Below, piece after piece: positions 1 through 6,495 of a DNA stretch of 15,863 bases; position 1 is the first letter of the stretch; each line of letters starts with the position of its first letter. Source of the DNA: an uncultured Alphaproteobacteria bacterium. GTDB taxonomy: Bacteria > Pseudomonadota > Alphaproteobacteria > Rs-D84. The notes under the pieces were generated by a model. That model saw only the letters and a program-made list of their open reading frames with translations, was not told where the DNA came from and made no database searches. The translations under genes and the position numbers were made by a program. The stretch lies in NCBI GenBank assembly GCA_944390185.1, contig CALXPA010000015.1, forward strand, positions 1 through 15,863, given 5' to 3'.

Positions 1-1
1 C

Positions 2-49
2 CAGGTGGTTGCTGATTGGGGTGACCAGTTCCAAGTCGGTATCCAATAG
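2..49 (+). CDS. C-terminal end of an unidentified protein (partial)
   Basis: An open frame enters from the left edge and encodes 15 residues ending in QFQVGIQ before a TAG stop at 47-49. A strong two-way terminator begins about 20 bases later, which suits the end of a + strand gene converging on dnaA. The fragment is too short to assign a family. One other + frame also stays open but runs through the terminator hairpin, so it is less likely. Confidence 0.4.
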   Translation, partial: QVVADWGDQFQVGIQ

Positions 50-69
50 AGTAAGATGCGGAAAACAAA

Positions 70-100
70 ACGCCGGGTACCCCCCGGCGTTGCGTTTTTT
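70..100. terminator. Bidirectional intrinsic terminator between dnaA and the left-edge gene
   Basis: A perfect 8-bp GC-rich stem (ACGCCGGG at 70-77 pairing with CCCGGCGT at 83-90) encloses a 5-nt loop. On the + strand a T run follows at 95-100. On the - strand the hairpin is followed by TTTGTTTT. It can therefore stop dnaA transcription from the right and the partial gene from the left. The dnaA stop codon is at 99-101, so the T run overlaps it. Confidence 0.85.
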
Positions 101-1388
101 ATCTGCATTCTGAAATCAATTGGTCAATCTGCGCCGACAACATCAAATCGGACTGTTTTAATTTTTCAATCTGGCCAATTGAATACAAAACTGTTGCATG
201 GTCACGATCCCCACACACACGGCCAATTTCCACCAAAGACATATCTGTTGCATTCTTTAACACTGTCATCATTATCTGACGCGCCAGAACAACTGCACGG
301 CTGCGTCCCTTGCCACATACGGCGTCATATGATACCGCCAACTTTTCGCACATTTGTTTCACCATCGCGATTGGTGTTTTCGCCTTTTGCAGGGTGTCGG
401 CCAACAAACGCTGGGCCACATCGATATCAACCGCCGTCCCCATCAATTCACCGTATGTCTTGATTTTCATCGCAACACCGCCAACCAAGTGCCCATCTGC
501 AGACATACGTGACGCAATCATATCTGCGACATCCGATGCAACACCCGCGCGCGTCAACATAACACGACGAACACTTTTGTTCGGTGCAACAACATCTGCC
601 ACCAAACCAGACGCCACCAGCGACTGGATACGACGATCCAGCCCCGTTAAATTGTTTGGCGCAACATTGGCCGTCAGAACGATGTTTTTCCCCGCTGCGC
701 GCAAATCAACAACCAACTGGGCAAATTCTTCACATGTCGCACGCTTGCCCGCCAAGGCCTGGATATCGTCCAAAATAAACGTATCACAATTACGGCAAAA
801 GTCTTTGAACGCAAATACGGTTCTGTCATGCAGACTGCGTGTGAATTCAGACACAAACTGGCCACCTGACATTTTTATTGTACGCCCTGCGGCCGCGCGT
901 TCAATGCAATCCACCAACAATGTTTTCCCACAGCCCGCCGGCCCATAAATAAACAGCGGGGAAAAAGATACCGTCCCCGCCGCCAATTTTTTACACGCAG
1001 ACAACACGAACGCATTCTCGTCACAACAGATGAACGTATCGAACGCGTCCATCACACACGCATGCGCCGATGCCACAACATCTGCGGCCGGCGCAAAAGA
1101 CTGCACATTGTTGTCATTGGCAACCGGCGCCACCGCTGCACCACCACGCACCGCAATTTTCACGGCCAAACCAAATTCACCGGCAACCCCAGCCAGAATA
1201 TTTGAATAAACCGCACCAATATAATCTGCAGAAAACTGGTTCTGGGCCCCCAAGACCAACACATCATCAATAACATCAAATTGTAACGGCGCAATCCAGG
1301 ATGTAAAACTTGCAGAATCTAATTTCGCGGCAATGGCCCCCTTGATTTGTTCCAGGTTCACTGTATTTTGTTTTGCCACTGCCTGCAT
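99..1388 (-). CDS. dnaA: Chromosomal replication initiator DnaA, divergent, lacking ATP-sensing arginines
   Basis: Replication initiator that binds DnaA boxes and opens the origin. The start at 1388 gives 429 residues and has AAGGAG just upstream; an in-frame ATG at 1442 lacks such support. Domain I is recognisable at about 10-70 (Phe-x-x-Trp-Ile-x-Pro-Leu near 28-35). The AAA+ domain has Walker A GPAGCGKT at 149-156 and Walker B ILDDIQ at 205-210. Domain IV ends with the DnaA signature GDRDHATVL at 393-401 and a Gly-x-Arg-Ser-Arg basic stretch near 361-365. Oddities, from alignment by eye with remembered E. coli DnaA: the arginine finger (E. coli R285) is Leu257 and the sensor 2 arginine (R334) is His300. 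Hda is excluded because domains I and IV are present. A terminator follows the stop and a 326-bp gap lies upstream. Confidence 0.95.
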   Translation of the reverse strand: MQAVAKQNTVNLEQIKGAIAAKLDSASFTSWIAPLQFDVIDDVLVLGAQNQFSADYIGAVYSNILAGVAGEFGLAVKIAVRGGAAVAPVANDNNVQSFAPAADVVASAHACVMDAFDTFICCDENAFVLSACKKLAAGTVSFSPLFIYGPAGCGKTLLVDCIERAAAGRTIKMSGGQFVSEFTRSLHDRTVFAFKDFCRNCDTFILDDIQALAGKRATCEEFAQLVVDLRAAGKNIVLTANVAPNNLTGLDRRIQSLVASGLVADVVAPNKSVRRVMLTRAGVASDVADMIASRMSADGHLVGGVAMKIKTYGELMGTAVDIDVAQRLLADTLQKAKTPIAMVKQMCEKLAVSYDAVCGKGRSRAVVLARQIMMTVLKNATDMSLVEIGRVCGDRDHATVLYSIGQIEKLKQSDLMLSAQIDQLISECR

Positions 1389-1714
1389 ATTGTTTCTCCT
1401 TTTCATTCCCCGTTGCATATCCAGCGTTCCCGCACCGTGCATTTGATTTTAGGTATGACATCCACCCATGCACACCGACCAGATTTGCCACCATTGTCAA
1501 TTCTGATCCGTTATATCATGCGTTCTGCAACCCTGCCCTGCACATCTGTGATTGATATTCATCAATCGTTTTGGATACGTCAGATAAGTTATAAGATAAA
1601 TCGCGGTTTGCAACCAATTGTTAAACAATTTTTCAACATTTATTTTTTGACAACGATTCGTTTTTTTCCCTGTTTTCTGCGCCTTGTATATACACTGTAT
1701 ATACACATTCCGAA
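1389..1714. other. Long intergenic region upstream of dnaA (candidate promoter and regulatory region)
   Basis: No convincing gene is seen in these 326 bp. The dprA-proximal half (about 1560-1714) is AT-rich. It holds a tandem palindrome (1685-1706), a perfect 7-bp inverted repeat with a 1-nt spacer (1616-1630), and a possible - strand promoter: TTGGTT at 1612-1617, an 18-nt spacer, and TATAAC at 1588-1593. A second weak -10-like TAAAAT is at 1446-1451, about 50 nt from the dnaA start. A consensus -35 TTGACA (- strand, 1495-1500) has no matching -10. Only one DnaA-box-like 9-mer was found (1699-1707, one mismatch to TTATNCACA), so an origin is possible but unsupported. Confidence 0.5.
1685..1706. 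repeat. Two tandem copies of an 11-bp unit containing a perfect 10-bp palindrome
   Basis: TGTATATACAC occurs at 1685-1695 and again at 1696-1706 with no mismatch. TGTATATACA is its own reverse complement, so this is two palindromes with centres 11 bp apart, about one helical turn. It lies 8 bp after the dprA stop and about 300 bp upstream of the dnaA start. The spacing suits two protein dimers on the same face of DNA, which is inference. No T run follows on either side, so it is not a terminator. Confidence 0.8.
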
Positions 1715-2758
1715 TCAATTACGAACATATCCACCATCAACTTTTCGCACCAAACCCTGTAATTCTAAAACAACCAAATCGCTTTTTATTTCCGAAACAG
1801 ATTTTTTGACAATATCTGCCAATACAGATTCTGACACAGGAATTGTTCCCAATGCGTCCAACAGTGGATTATTCGAATCGTTATTTTTTACATTTTTTAC
1901 ATTCTTTTTTTCCACACCAAAGAAATCTGTGACCCCATTACACAATTTTGCCGCCCCAGACTGTATCAACAGATTCGGTCCAAATGCGCGTGAATCCGAC
2001 GGATGCGACGGGATTGCCCAAATTTCCCGATTCGCATCTATGGCGAATCGGGCTGTTTTCATGCTGCCTGAATTTTCATCAGCCTCGCTGATAATTAATT
2101 TTTCGCTGATACCGGCGATCCACCGGTTGCGTTGTACAAAATTAGTGGCAACCGGCACAAATCCGACAGGCATTTCACTGACCACTGCGCCACGTTCAAC
2201 AATTTCCCAGTACAACGATTCGTTTTCCAGTGGCCAAATATAATCAACCCCACCGGCCAAGACCGCAATCGTCTGGGTCACACCGGCCGCCCGTAACGCC
2301 CCACGATGCGCGGCCGCATCCGTCCCCATTGCCATGCCAGACACAACCACCACATCATGCGCGGCGAACGCATCGGCGATATCCGCGACCAGGTTCATTC
2401 CTGCAACTGTGGCATGTCGGGTTCCAACAATTCCAACCGCAGACATTGTCAACGTATCGGGATTTCCCCGCACTGTCAAAACCGGCGGGTGGTTCTTTAT
2501 CCGCCCCAGCATGCGTGGATACTGTGGCATATTATCACATATATACTGTATCCCCAATGCAGACGCCCGATCCATTTCACGCAAGACCGAATCGCGAACA
2601 TCATCATTGTCCACCAACGATTGGGCCGCCGCGGCCACATCACCAAACCGCGATATCAATTCGTTATAACGCACCGGCCCAATCCCAGGCGTCCGCAGCA
2701 ACAGTAATCTGTAAAACAATTCATCGTTCATACAGACACTATAAGAAAAAACAGACAT
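1715..2758 (-). CDS. dprA: DNA processing protein DprA (Smf family)
   Basis: DprA binds incoming single-stranded DNA during natural transformation and loads RecA on it. The 347-residue product shows a helix-hairpin-helix-like N-terminus (TPGIGPVRYNEL near 23-34) and the Rossmann-like core: GIVGTRHAT (109-117), VVSGMAMGTDAAAH (138-151), IAVLAGGVDYIWP (164-176), SEMPVG (194-199), RNRWIAGIS (210-218), EADENSGSMKTA (225-236) and FGPNLLIQSGA (259-269). A winged-helix C-terminus follows at about 298-343. The start is uncertain: neither this ATG nor the one at 2731 has a clear ribosome binding site. The shorter form begins closer to the conserved domain. plsY-dprA adjacency is common in alphaproteobacteria; here an unknown gene is inserted between them. 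Confidence 0.95.
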   Translation of the reverse strand: MSVFSYSVCMNDELFYRLLLLRTPGIGPVRYNELISRFGDVAAAAQSLVDNDDVRDSVLREMDRASALGIQYICDNMPQYPRMLGRIKNHPPVLTVRGNPDTLTMSAVGIVGTRHATVAGMNLVADIADAFAAHDVVVVSGMAMGTDAAAHRGALRAAGVTQTIAVLAGGVDYIWPLENESLYWEIVERGAVVSEMPVGFVPVATNFVQRNRWIAGISEKLIISEADENSGSMKTARFAIDANREIWAIPSHPSDSRAFGPNLLIQSGAAKLCNGVTDFFGVEKKNVKNVKNNDSNNPLLDALGTIPVSESVLADIVKKSVSEIKSDLVVLELQGLVRKVDGGYVRN

Positions 2759-2777
2759 ATAATAAAAGCACTTTATT

Positions 2778-2803
2778 AAATAACGCCCCCGGGGGCGTTA
2801 TTT
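2778..2803. terminator. Perfect 26-bp palindrome, likely terminator of the secreted-protein gene
   Basis: Arms 2778-2790 and 2791-2803 are exact reverse complements with no spacer; the centre is CCCCCGGGGG. It begins 1 bp after the stop codon of the - strand gene to the right and is followed on that strand by AATAAAGTGCTTTT, a poor T tract, while the AT-rich arm end supplies ATTT. As RNA the central bases would have to form the loop. Most likely it ends that gene's transcript, isolating it from dprA. Confidence 0.75.
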
Positions 2804-2804
2804 G

Positions 2805-3665
2805 TTAACTTCTTTCTGCATTCAACAGATATTCTGCATTTATATAAGACGGACTGTTCATATTACAAACATCTGGTTTTTCCGCACCGTCCCATACATC
2901 ACTGTTGCATTCTTGTTCCAGCACACGCAAATTGCGCATAATCAGATCAAAAGACGAACGATCTTTGTCCTTTAATACCAACAACTGGGACATCAGTCGT
3001 TGATCACCACTTAACGCCTTTTGTCCTTCGACCTTGCCACCAATCAGTTCGTTACCGAACAATTCCATAATTCCAACACCCAGGCCGGCACCGCCAACCA
3101 CACCACCAACTGTGGCCCACGTACGTCCTGTTTTTTTGGCATCCAACGCACGCTGGCGCAACACATCTTCATCGGCCCACGAACCGCACGTTATATCATT
3201 CCCCATGATAAAGTACCGACTGGGCACATCTGACACATCGATTCGCGAATCATTAGATTTAATATCCACCTTGACAAAACAGACGTTATTTTCTGGTTCT
3301 TCGACATCTTCTACCATTGTGGCATAGTTATTAATATTGCTGTATCGCGACGCCCAAACAAAAGTATTTCCGATACCAACATTATTGCTGACGCATGCCA
3401 GACGTTCTTTTTCGCGCGTATCGGCCGACTGTGATGGGGCCGGACTGGGGGTTGTTGGTACAGTTGCCTGGCGCACATCTGTATCAACCGGTGTACCAGT
3501 ATTCACCGATGCAATTCCACTGATTTGATTTGTTGATGCCGTTGCCCGTGGTGCAGACATAATCATCTGTCCCCGCATAGAACGCCGGGCCTGGGACGCG
3601 GGGGTTGCCGCCACCGCCGGCACACAAAACGCACATAACATAACCCAAGGTAAAATTTTTCTCAT
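2805..3665 (-). CDS. Secreted or cell-envelope protein of unknown function with a glycine-rich hydrophobic segment
   Basis: Not recognised as any family. The 286-residue product starts with a typical signal peptide (MRKILPWVMLCAFCVPAVAA, cleavage expected after Ala20). A Ser/Thr/Pro/Ala-rich linker follows (about 35-82), then a globular part with five cysteines (91, 129, 160, 253, 267). A glycine-rich hydrophobic segment at 183-202 (GGVVGGAGLGVGIM) resembles a glycine zipper and may insert into a membrane. The start at 3665 is preceded by GGTGGGGGGAATATA; an extension to 3806 would place 47 residues before the signal peptide and overlap plsY. It has its own extended -10 promoter (3705-3713) and a terminator just past its stop, so it is a single-gene unit placed between plsY and dprA. 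Envelope location is inference from the signal peptide. Confidence 0.8.
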   Translation of the reverse strand: MRKILPWVMLCAFCVPAVAATPASQARRSMRGQMIMSAPRATASTNQISGIASVNTGTPVDTDVRQATVPTTPSPAPSQSADTREKERLACVSNNVGIGNTFVWASRYSNINNYATMVEDVEEPENNVCFVKVDIKSNDSRIDVSDVPSRYFIMGNDITCGSWADEDVLRQRALDAKKTGRTWATVGGVVGGAGLGVGIMELFGNELIGGKVEGQKALSGDQRLMSQLLVLKDKDRSSFDLIMRNLRVLEQECNSDVWDGAEKPDVCNMNSPSYINAEYLLNAERS

Positions 3666-3704
3666 TATATTCCCCCCACCTATTACACCTTTGTCATCAG
3701 GGGT

Positions 3705-3713
3705 ATTATACCA
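3705..3713 (-). promoter_or_regulatory. Extended -10 promoter for the secreted-protein gene
   Basis: On the - strand TGG is directly followed by TATAAT, a perfect extended -10. The -35 region falls in the T-rich tail of the plsY terminator and matches consensus poorly. The predicted start of transcription near 3698 leaves a leader of about 33 nt before the ATG at 3665. Confidence 0.7.
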
Positions 3714-3722
3714 CAAAACGCC

Positions 3723-3759
3723 TAAAAAATAAAGAATAAAAGCGCCACATACGTGACGC
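3723..3759 (-). terminator. Intrinsic terminator of plsY
   Basis: On the - strand, GCGTCAC pairs with GTGGCGC (3742-3759; seven pairs including one G-T) around a GTAT loop. It is followed by TTTTATTCTTTATTTTTT. It begins 6 bp after the plsY stop codon and overlaps the region upstream of the next gene's promoter. Confidence 0.8.
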
Positions 3760-3765
3760 CATGGA

Positions 3766-4374
3766 TTACTTTTTCCACTTCCATTCAATTTTTGATTCTG
3801 TGCCATGAATCAGACGTCCGATATTTCCGCGATGCCGCCACAGACACAGCAACGCAATCGCCAAAAATGGCAACCCCATTTGCCACCCGATTACAAATCC
3901 GAACACCGGCATCAGACAGAACGCAACCACCGCCCCCAGCGAAGAATACCCTGATGTCAACGCCACCAACAGCCATTCAACCCCACACACCACAAAGGTC
4001 ATCGGGCTGACCGCCAACAAAACCCCAAACATAGACGATATGCCTTTGCCCCCGCGAAAGCGCAACCATATTGGATAACAATGTCCGACGATTGCGGCAA
4101 AACCACACCATGCGCCCAAAACATCGCCCCCGATTGCCATGCCGATTATAACGGCCGCGATTGCCTTGGCCATATCCAGAATCCATACCAGCGCCGCCAT
4201 ACGCAAACCACCGACGCGCATAACATTTGTTGCCCCGATATTACCACTGCCCACCTGACGCAGGTCACCCTTGCCCGCCAGACGGGTAAAGATTAACCCC
4301 ATTGGCACAGACCCCAACAGATAAGACAAAACTATTCCAGCGACAACCATCGCCCCAAAAGATGCAGATATCAT
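3766..4374 (-). CDS. plsY: Glycerol-3-phosphate acyltransferase PlsY
   Basis: Integral inner-membrane enzyme that moves the acyl group from acyl-phosphate to the sn-1 position of glycerol-3-phosphate, making lysophosphatidate, the first step of phospholipid synthesis. The family's three conserved motifs are visible: GSVPMG (21-26) with GSGNIGATNVMR (42-53), GHCYPIWLRFRGGKG (97-111), and HRGNIGRLIHGTESK (181-195). Hydrophobic segments alternate between them, and 202 residues is the usual length. The start has AAGGA about 8 nt upstream. The gene is divergent from rpsT and followed by its own terminator. Its usual partner PlsX is not in this window. Confidence 0.97.
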   Translation of the reverse strand: MISASFGAMVVAGIVLSYLLGSVPMGLIFTRLAGKGDLRQVGSGNIGATNVMRVGGLRMAALVWILDMAKAIAAVIIGMAIGGDVLGAWCGFAAIVGHCYPIWLRFRGGKGISSMFGVLLAVSPMTFVVCGVEWLLVALTSGYSSLGAVVAFCLMPVFGFVIGWQMGLPFLAIALLCLWRHRGNIGRLIHGTESKIEWKWKK

Positions 4375-4385
4375 TTTATTTTTCC

Positions 4386-4413
4386 TTGATTTTATGTTTG
4401 TTTTCTATAAAAT
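4386..4413 (+). promoter_or_regulatory. Putative rpsT promoter in the plsY-rpsT divergent region
   Basis: TTGATT (4386-4391), a 16-nt spacer and TAAAAT (4408-4413) on the + strand. A perfect 7-bp inverted repeat (GTTTTCT at 4400-4406, AGAAAAC at 4417-4423) straddles the -10 and could be an operator or a leader hairpin. On the - strand TTATCA, 16 nt, TATAGA is a weaker candidate for plsY. Confidence 0.5.
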
Positions 4414-4447
4414 ATCAGAAAACATTGATAAATAAAAGGAAAATAAA

Positions 4448-4708
4448 GTGGCAAATCATAAGTCATCTAAAAAAAGAATTGTTGTAACCGCCAAAAAGAA
4501 CGCGGTTAATAATGCACGTCGCAGCATGGTGAAAACCGCAACGAAAAAGGTTTTGGTTGCTGTTGAATCTGGGGACCAGGTGGCGGCGGCCACAGCCCTG
4601 CGCAATGCCGAGGGTAGAATCATGAAATCCGCGGGCAAGGTTATGCCAAAAAAACGCGCCGCACGCAAGGTATCACGTCTGACCAAGCGCGTTGCAAAAA
4701 TGGCCTAA
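4448..4708 (+). CDS. rpsT: 30S ribosomal protein S20
   Basis: Primary binding protein of the 16S rRNA 5' domain. The 86-residue, Lys/Arg/Ala-rich protein begins MANHKSSKKR, followed by the typical helical body, and ends in the conserved basic segment (KKRAARKVSRLTKRV near 68-82). It starts with GTG, preceded by AAAGGA at good spacing. It is a single-gene unit with a terminator 34 bp after the stop. rpsT next to dnaA is a familiar alphaproteobacterial arrangement; here plsY, an unknown gene and dprA lie between them and the strands diverge. Confidence 0.97.
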   Translation: MANHKSSKKRIVVTAKKNAVNNARRSMVKTATKKVLVAVESGDQVAAATALRNAEGRIMKSAGKVMPKKRAARKVSRLTKRVAKMA

Positions 4709-4742
4709 GGATACAGTTTGCGATATCGCATAAAAAACATGG

Positions 4743-4764
4743 CGTCCCAGTTGGGACGTCTTTT
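4743..4764 (+). terminator. Intrinsic terminator of rpsT
   Basis: CGTCCC (4743-4748) pairs with GGGACG (4753-4758) around an AGTT loop, followed by TCTTTT. It lies 34 bp downstream of the rpsT stop codon. Confidence 0.75.
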
Positions 4765-4796
4765 ATGTACGCGAAACATTACACAAAACATACAGA

Positions 4797-4822
4797 AAAA
4801 ATCCCGCACATGCGGGATTTTC
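4797..4822. terminator. Terminator of the pilus-like operon, possibly bidirectional
   Basis: ATCCCGC (4801-4807) pairs with GCGGGAT (4812-4818) around a 4-nt loop. A-T pairs extend the stem, with T runs on both strands. On the - strand it lies just past the secretin stop codon at 4830-4832; on the + strand it backs up the rpsT terminator. Confidence 0.85.
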
Positions 4823-4829
4823 AGAACCA

Positions 4830-6455
4830 TTAATTCAGTGGCGCACCCCAATGCTGTTGGATTGTGCGTTCTGTATCCATTGGGCTGATCAGAACCTGGG
4901 GCGTTAATATCACGACCAGCACATCACGGGTTGCCGACGTCTCGCGCGAGCCGGATAGTGCCATAAAGTCCGGATCACCCAACCCATAACGCGTATCGTT
5001 ATTTTCTTGCTTTTCAAACCCAGACACCACCAACATCTGGCCAGATTCCATAATAACCTCTTGCATAAAGCTGCGTTCTTCAACCTCGGGCAATTGCAGT
5101 GTAACCTCACCGATTGTTTGCTGTTGCATACGCAACAATTCGCGCACAGACATTCTGAACAACAACAGAATCTTGCCATTTTCCAAAACGTTTGGCAACA
5201 GCTGCATTGAAAACCCTGTTTCCAAATCATCCTGGTCAACCGTACTGGATTCAACCGTTGTAAAGTTCCGCGATTCAAAACGCTTTATATACCCGGTGGT
5301 GCGCGTATTATTCACAGGCGCCACCCGATTATTACGCGTTGTCACACCAACATTTGTGACCAGTGAAACCTTGCCCTGTTTGGCCAACGCCTGTATCAGC
5401 GCGTCTGTTCCCGCCAGACTGGACAGTGAACCATTTTGGATTTGATCCTGGGTATACGCACCGGCAACCTCTGTATTACCACTCATATGTGTGGCGCCCG
5501 TGGCCGCGGACACAGTATTCGACAATACTGCGATATTCATTGTACTGGCCTCGGTACTGGCCAGATTATTTTTTGGATTGGCCACGATATTCAATCCAGA
5601 TGCCGAATTAATCGCCGCCGCCAGATTCAACCCAAACGCCGAATCATTTGATATAGAAACCTGTAACACCTTGACATCAATGGTCACCAACTGGGACAGG
5701 CGCTTGTTCTGGCGTTCAATATAGTCCCCAACACGCGCCAATGTCGACGGTGGCGCCGTAACTGTAATCGTTCCCAAACTGCGCGACACTGTAAAGGTTG
5801 AATTTTCACTGTCACCGATAATTGTATCCAGTGCACTTTCGATTTCGTCCCATTCTTTCAATGTTGATTCCAGTGACACCGCATTGCCGTCATCTGTTTC
5901 AACCGCCGTCTGGTACGACACATCCGTTCCCAACGCATACAGCGTAAACGTTCTGGTTTCGGTTTCATAGAACACAATTGCCGACTTATCATAATACCAC
6001 AACAAATCTAAATCCGTTGCGATTTGCGACAACAGCCCCGACAGCGGCCCGGTATAGGCCACATTTATTGTTTTTTTCAGTTTTTCTGGATCAATCTGGC
6101 TGTCAATTTTCACAGGGATATTTGTAATCGCCGTAACATTGTTCGCCAACTGTTGCAGACTGACCGGTTCATTCAGCAATATTGTAACGCCCGTGGTTGT
6201 CTCAAACTGGCCCGGCAGATTATTTCTGTGCTCCAGCAACGTAGACGATGCCCCCAACCATACTCCTTCGGACATAGACACCGTATCACCGCTGGCAACC
6301 TTGGCCCGTGGATTTTTCGCCATTTCGAACGCATCATACGCGTTAATAAAGTCCTGGTCTACAGAAGACGCAACCTGGGCCGATTCCTTGGTGGCACACG
6401 CCGCCATCGCTGCACACAGCCCGCAAAAGATAAAAAATTTTATTGGTTTGCTCAT
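4830..6455 (-). CDS. PilN-like type IVb pilus lipoprotein secretin
   Basis: Outer-membrane secretin lipoprotein that would form a gated ring for a pilus or secreted protein. The 541-residue product has a lipoprotein signal peptide with a lipobox ending at Cys20 (MAAC). An N0/STN-type domain follows at about 88-175, with an N1-like domain at about 195-265. The C-terminal secretin beta domain spans about 385-525: GFSMQLLPNVLENGKILLLF, then LPEVEERSFMQEVIMESGQ and VVILTPQVL. Length and layout match PilN of plasmid R64 and BfpB rather than PilQ or GspD. The start follows AGGAGAAAGGAAG. The gene lies 40 bp after a TcpQ-domain gene and ends at a terminator. No pilin, ATPase or inner-membrane platform gene is present, so the substrate is unknown. 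Confidence 0.85.
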   Translation of the reverse strand: MSKPIKFFIFCGLCAAMAACATKESAQVASSVDQDFINAYDAFEMAKNPRAKVASGDTVSMSEGVWLGASSTLLEHRNNLPGQFETTTGVTILLNEPVSLQQLANNVTAITNIPVKIDSQIDPEKLKKTINVAYTGPLSGLLSQIATDLDLLWYYDKSAIVFYETETRTFTLYALGTDVSYQTAVETDDGNAVSLESTLKEWDEIESALDTIIGDSENSTFTVSRSLGTITVTAPPSTLARVGDYIERQNKRLSQLVTIDVKVLQVSISNDSAFGLNLAAAINSASGLNIVANPKNNLASTEASTMNIAVLSNTVSAATGATHMSGNTEVAGAYTQDQIQNGSLSSLAGTDALIQALAKQGKVSLVTNVGVTTRNNRVAPVNNTRTTGYIKRFESRNFTTVESSTVDQDDLETGFSMQLLPNVLENGKILLLFRMSVRELLRMQQQTIGEVTLQLPEVEERSFMQEVIMESGQMLVVSGFEKQENNDTRYGLGDPDFMALSGSRETSATRDVLVVILTPQVLISPMDTERTIQQHWGAPLN

Positions 6456-6495
6456 CTTCCTTTCTCCTATGGCAAATCACCATATCCACAAATTA

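Noticed and set aside
99..1388. Hda (DnaA-related regulator) instead of DnaA
   Set aside because: Hda lacks domain I and the DNA-binding domain IV; both are present here.
1389..1714. Confirmed origin of replication
   Set aside because: Only one near-match DnaA box was found, and genome-wide skew cannot be seen from this window.
1497..1718. Small - strand reading frame between dprA and dnaA
   Set aside because: AT-rich low-complexity translation with no ribosome binding site; it covers the palindrome pair and inverted repeat, which look regulatory.
1347..2243. Long + strand reading frame opposite the dnaA-dprA region
   Set aside because: It lies antisense to dprA and the dnaA leader, has no ribosome binding site or recognisable domain, and its codon pattern is the mirror of dprA.
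3666..3806. N-terminal extension of the secreted-protein gene
   Set aside because: It would bury the signal peptide 47 residues inside, overlap the plsY end and its terminator, and precede the extended -10 promoter.
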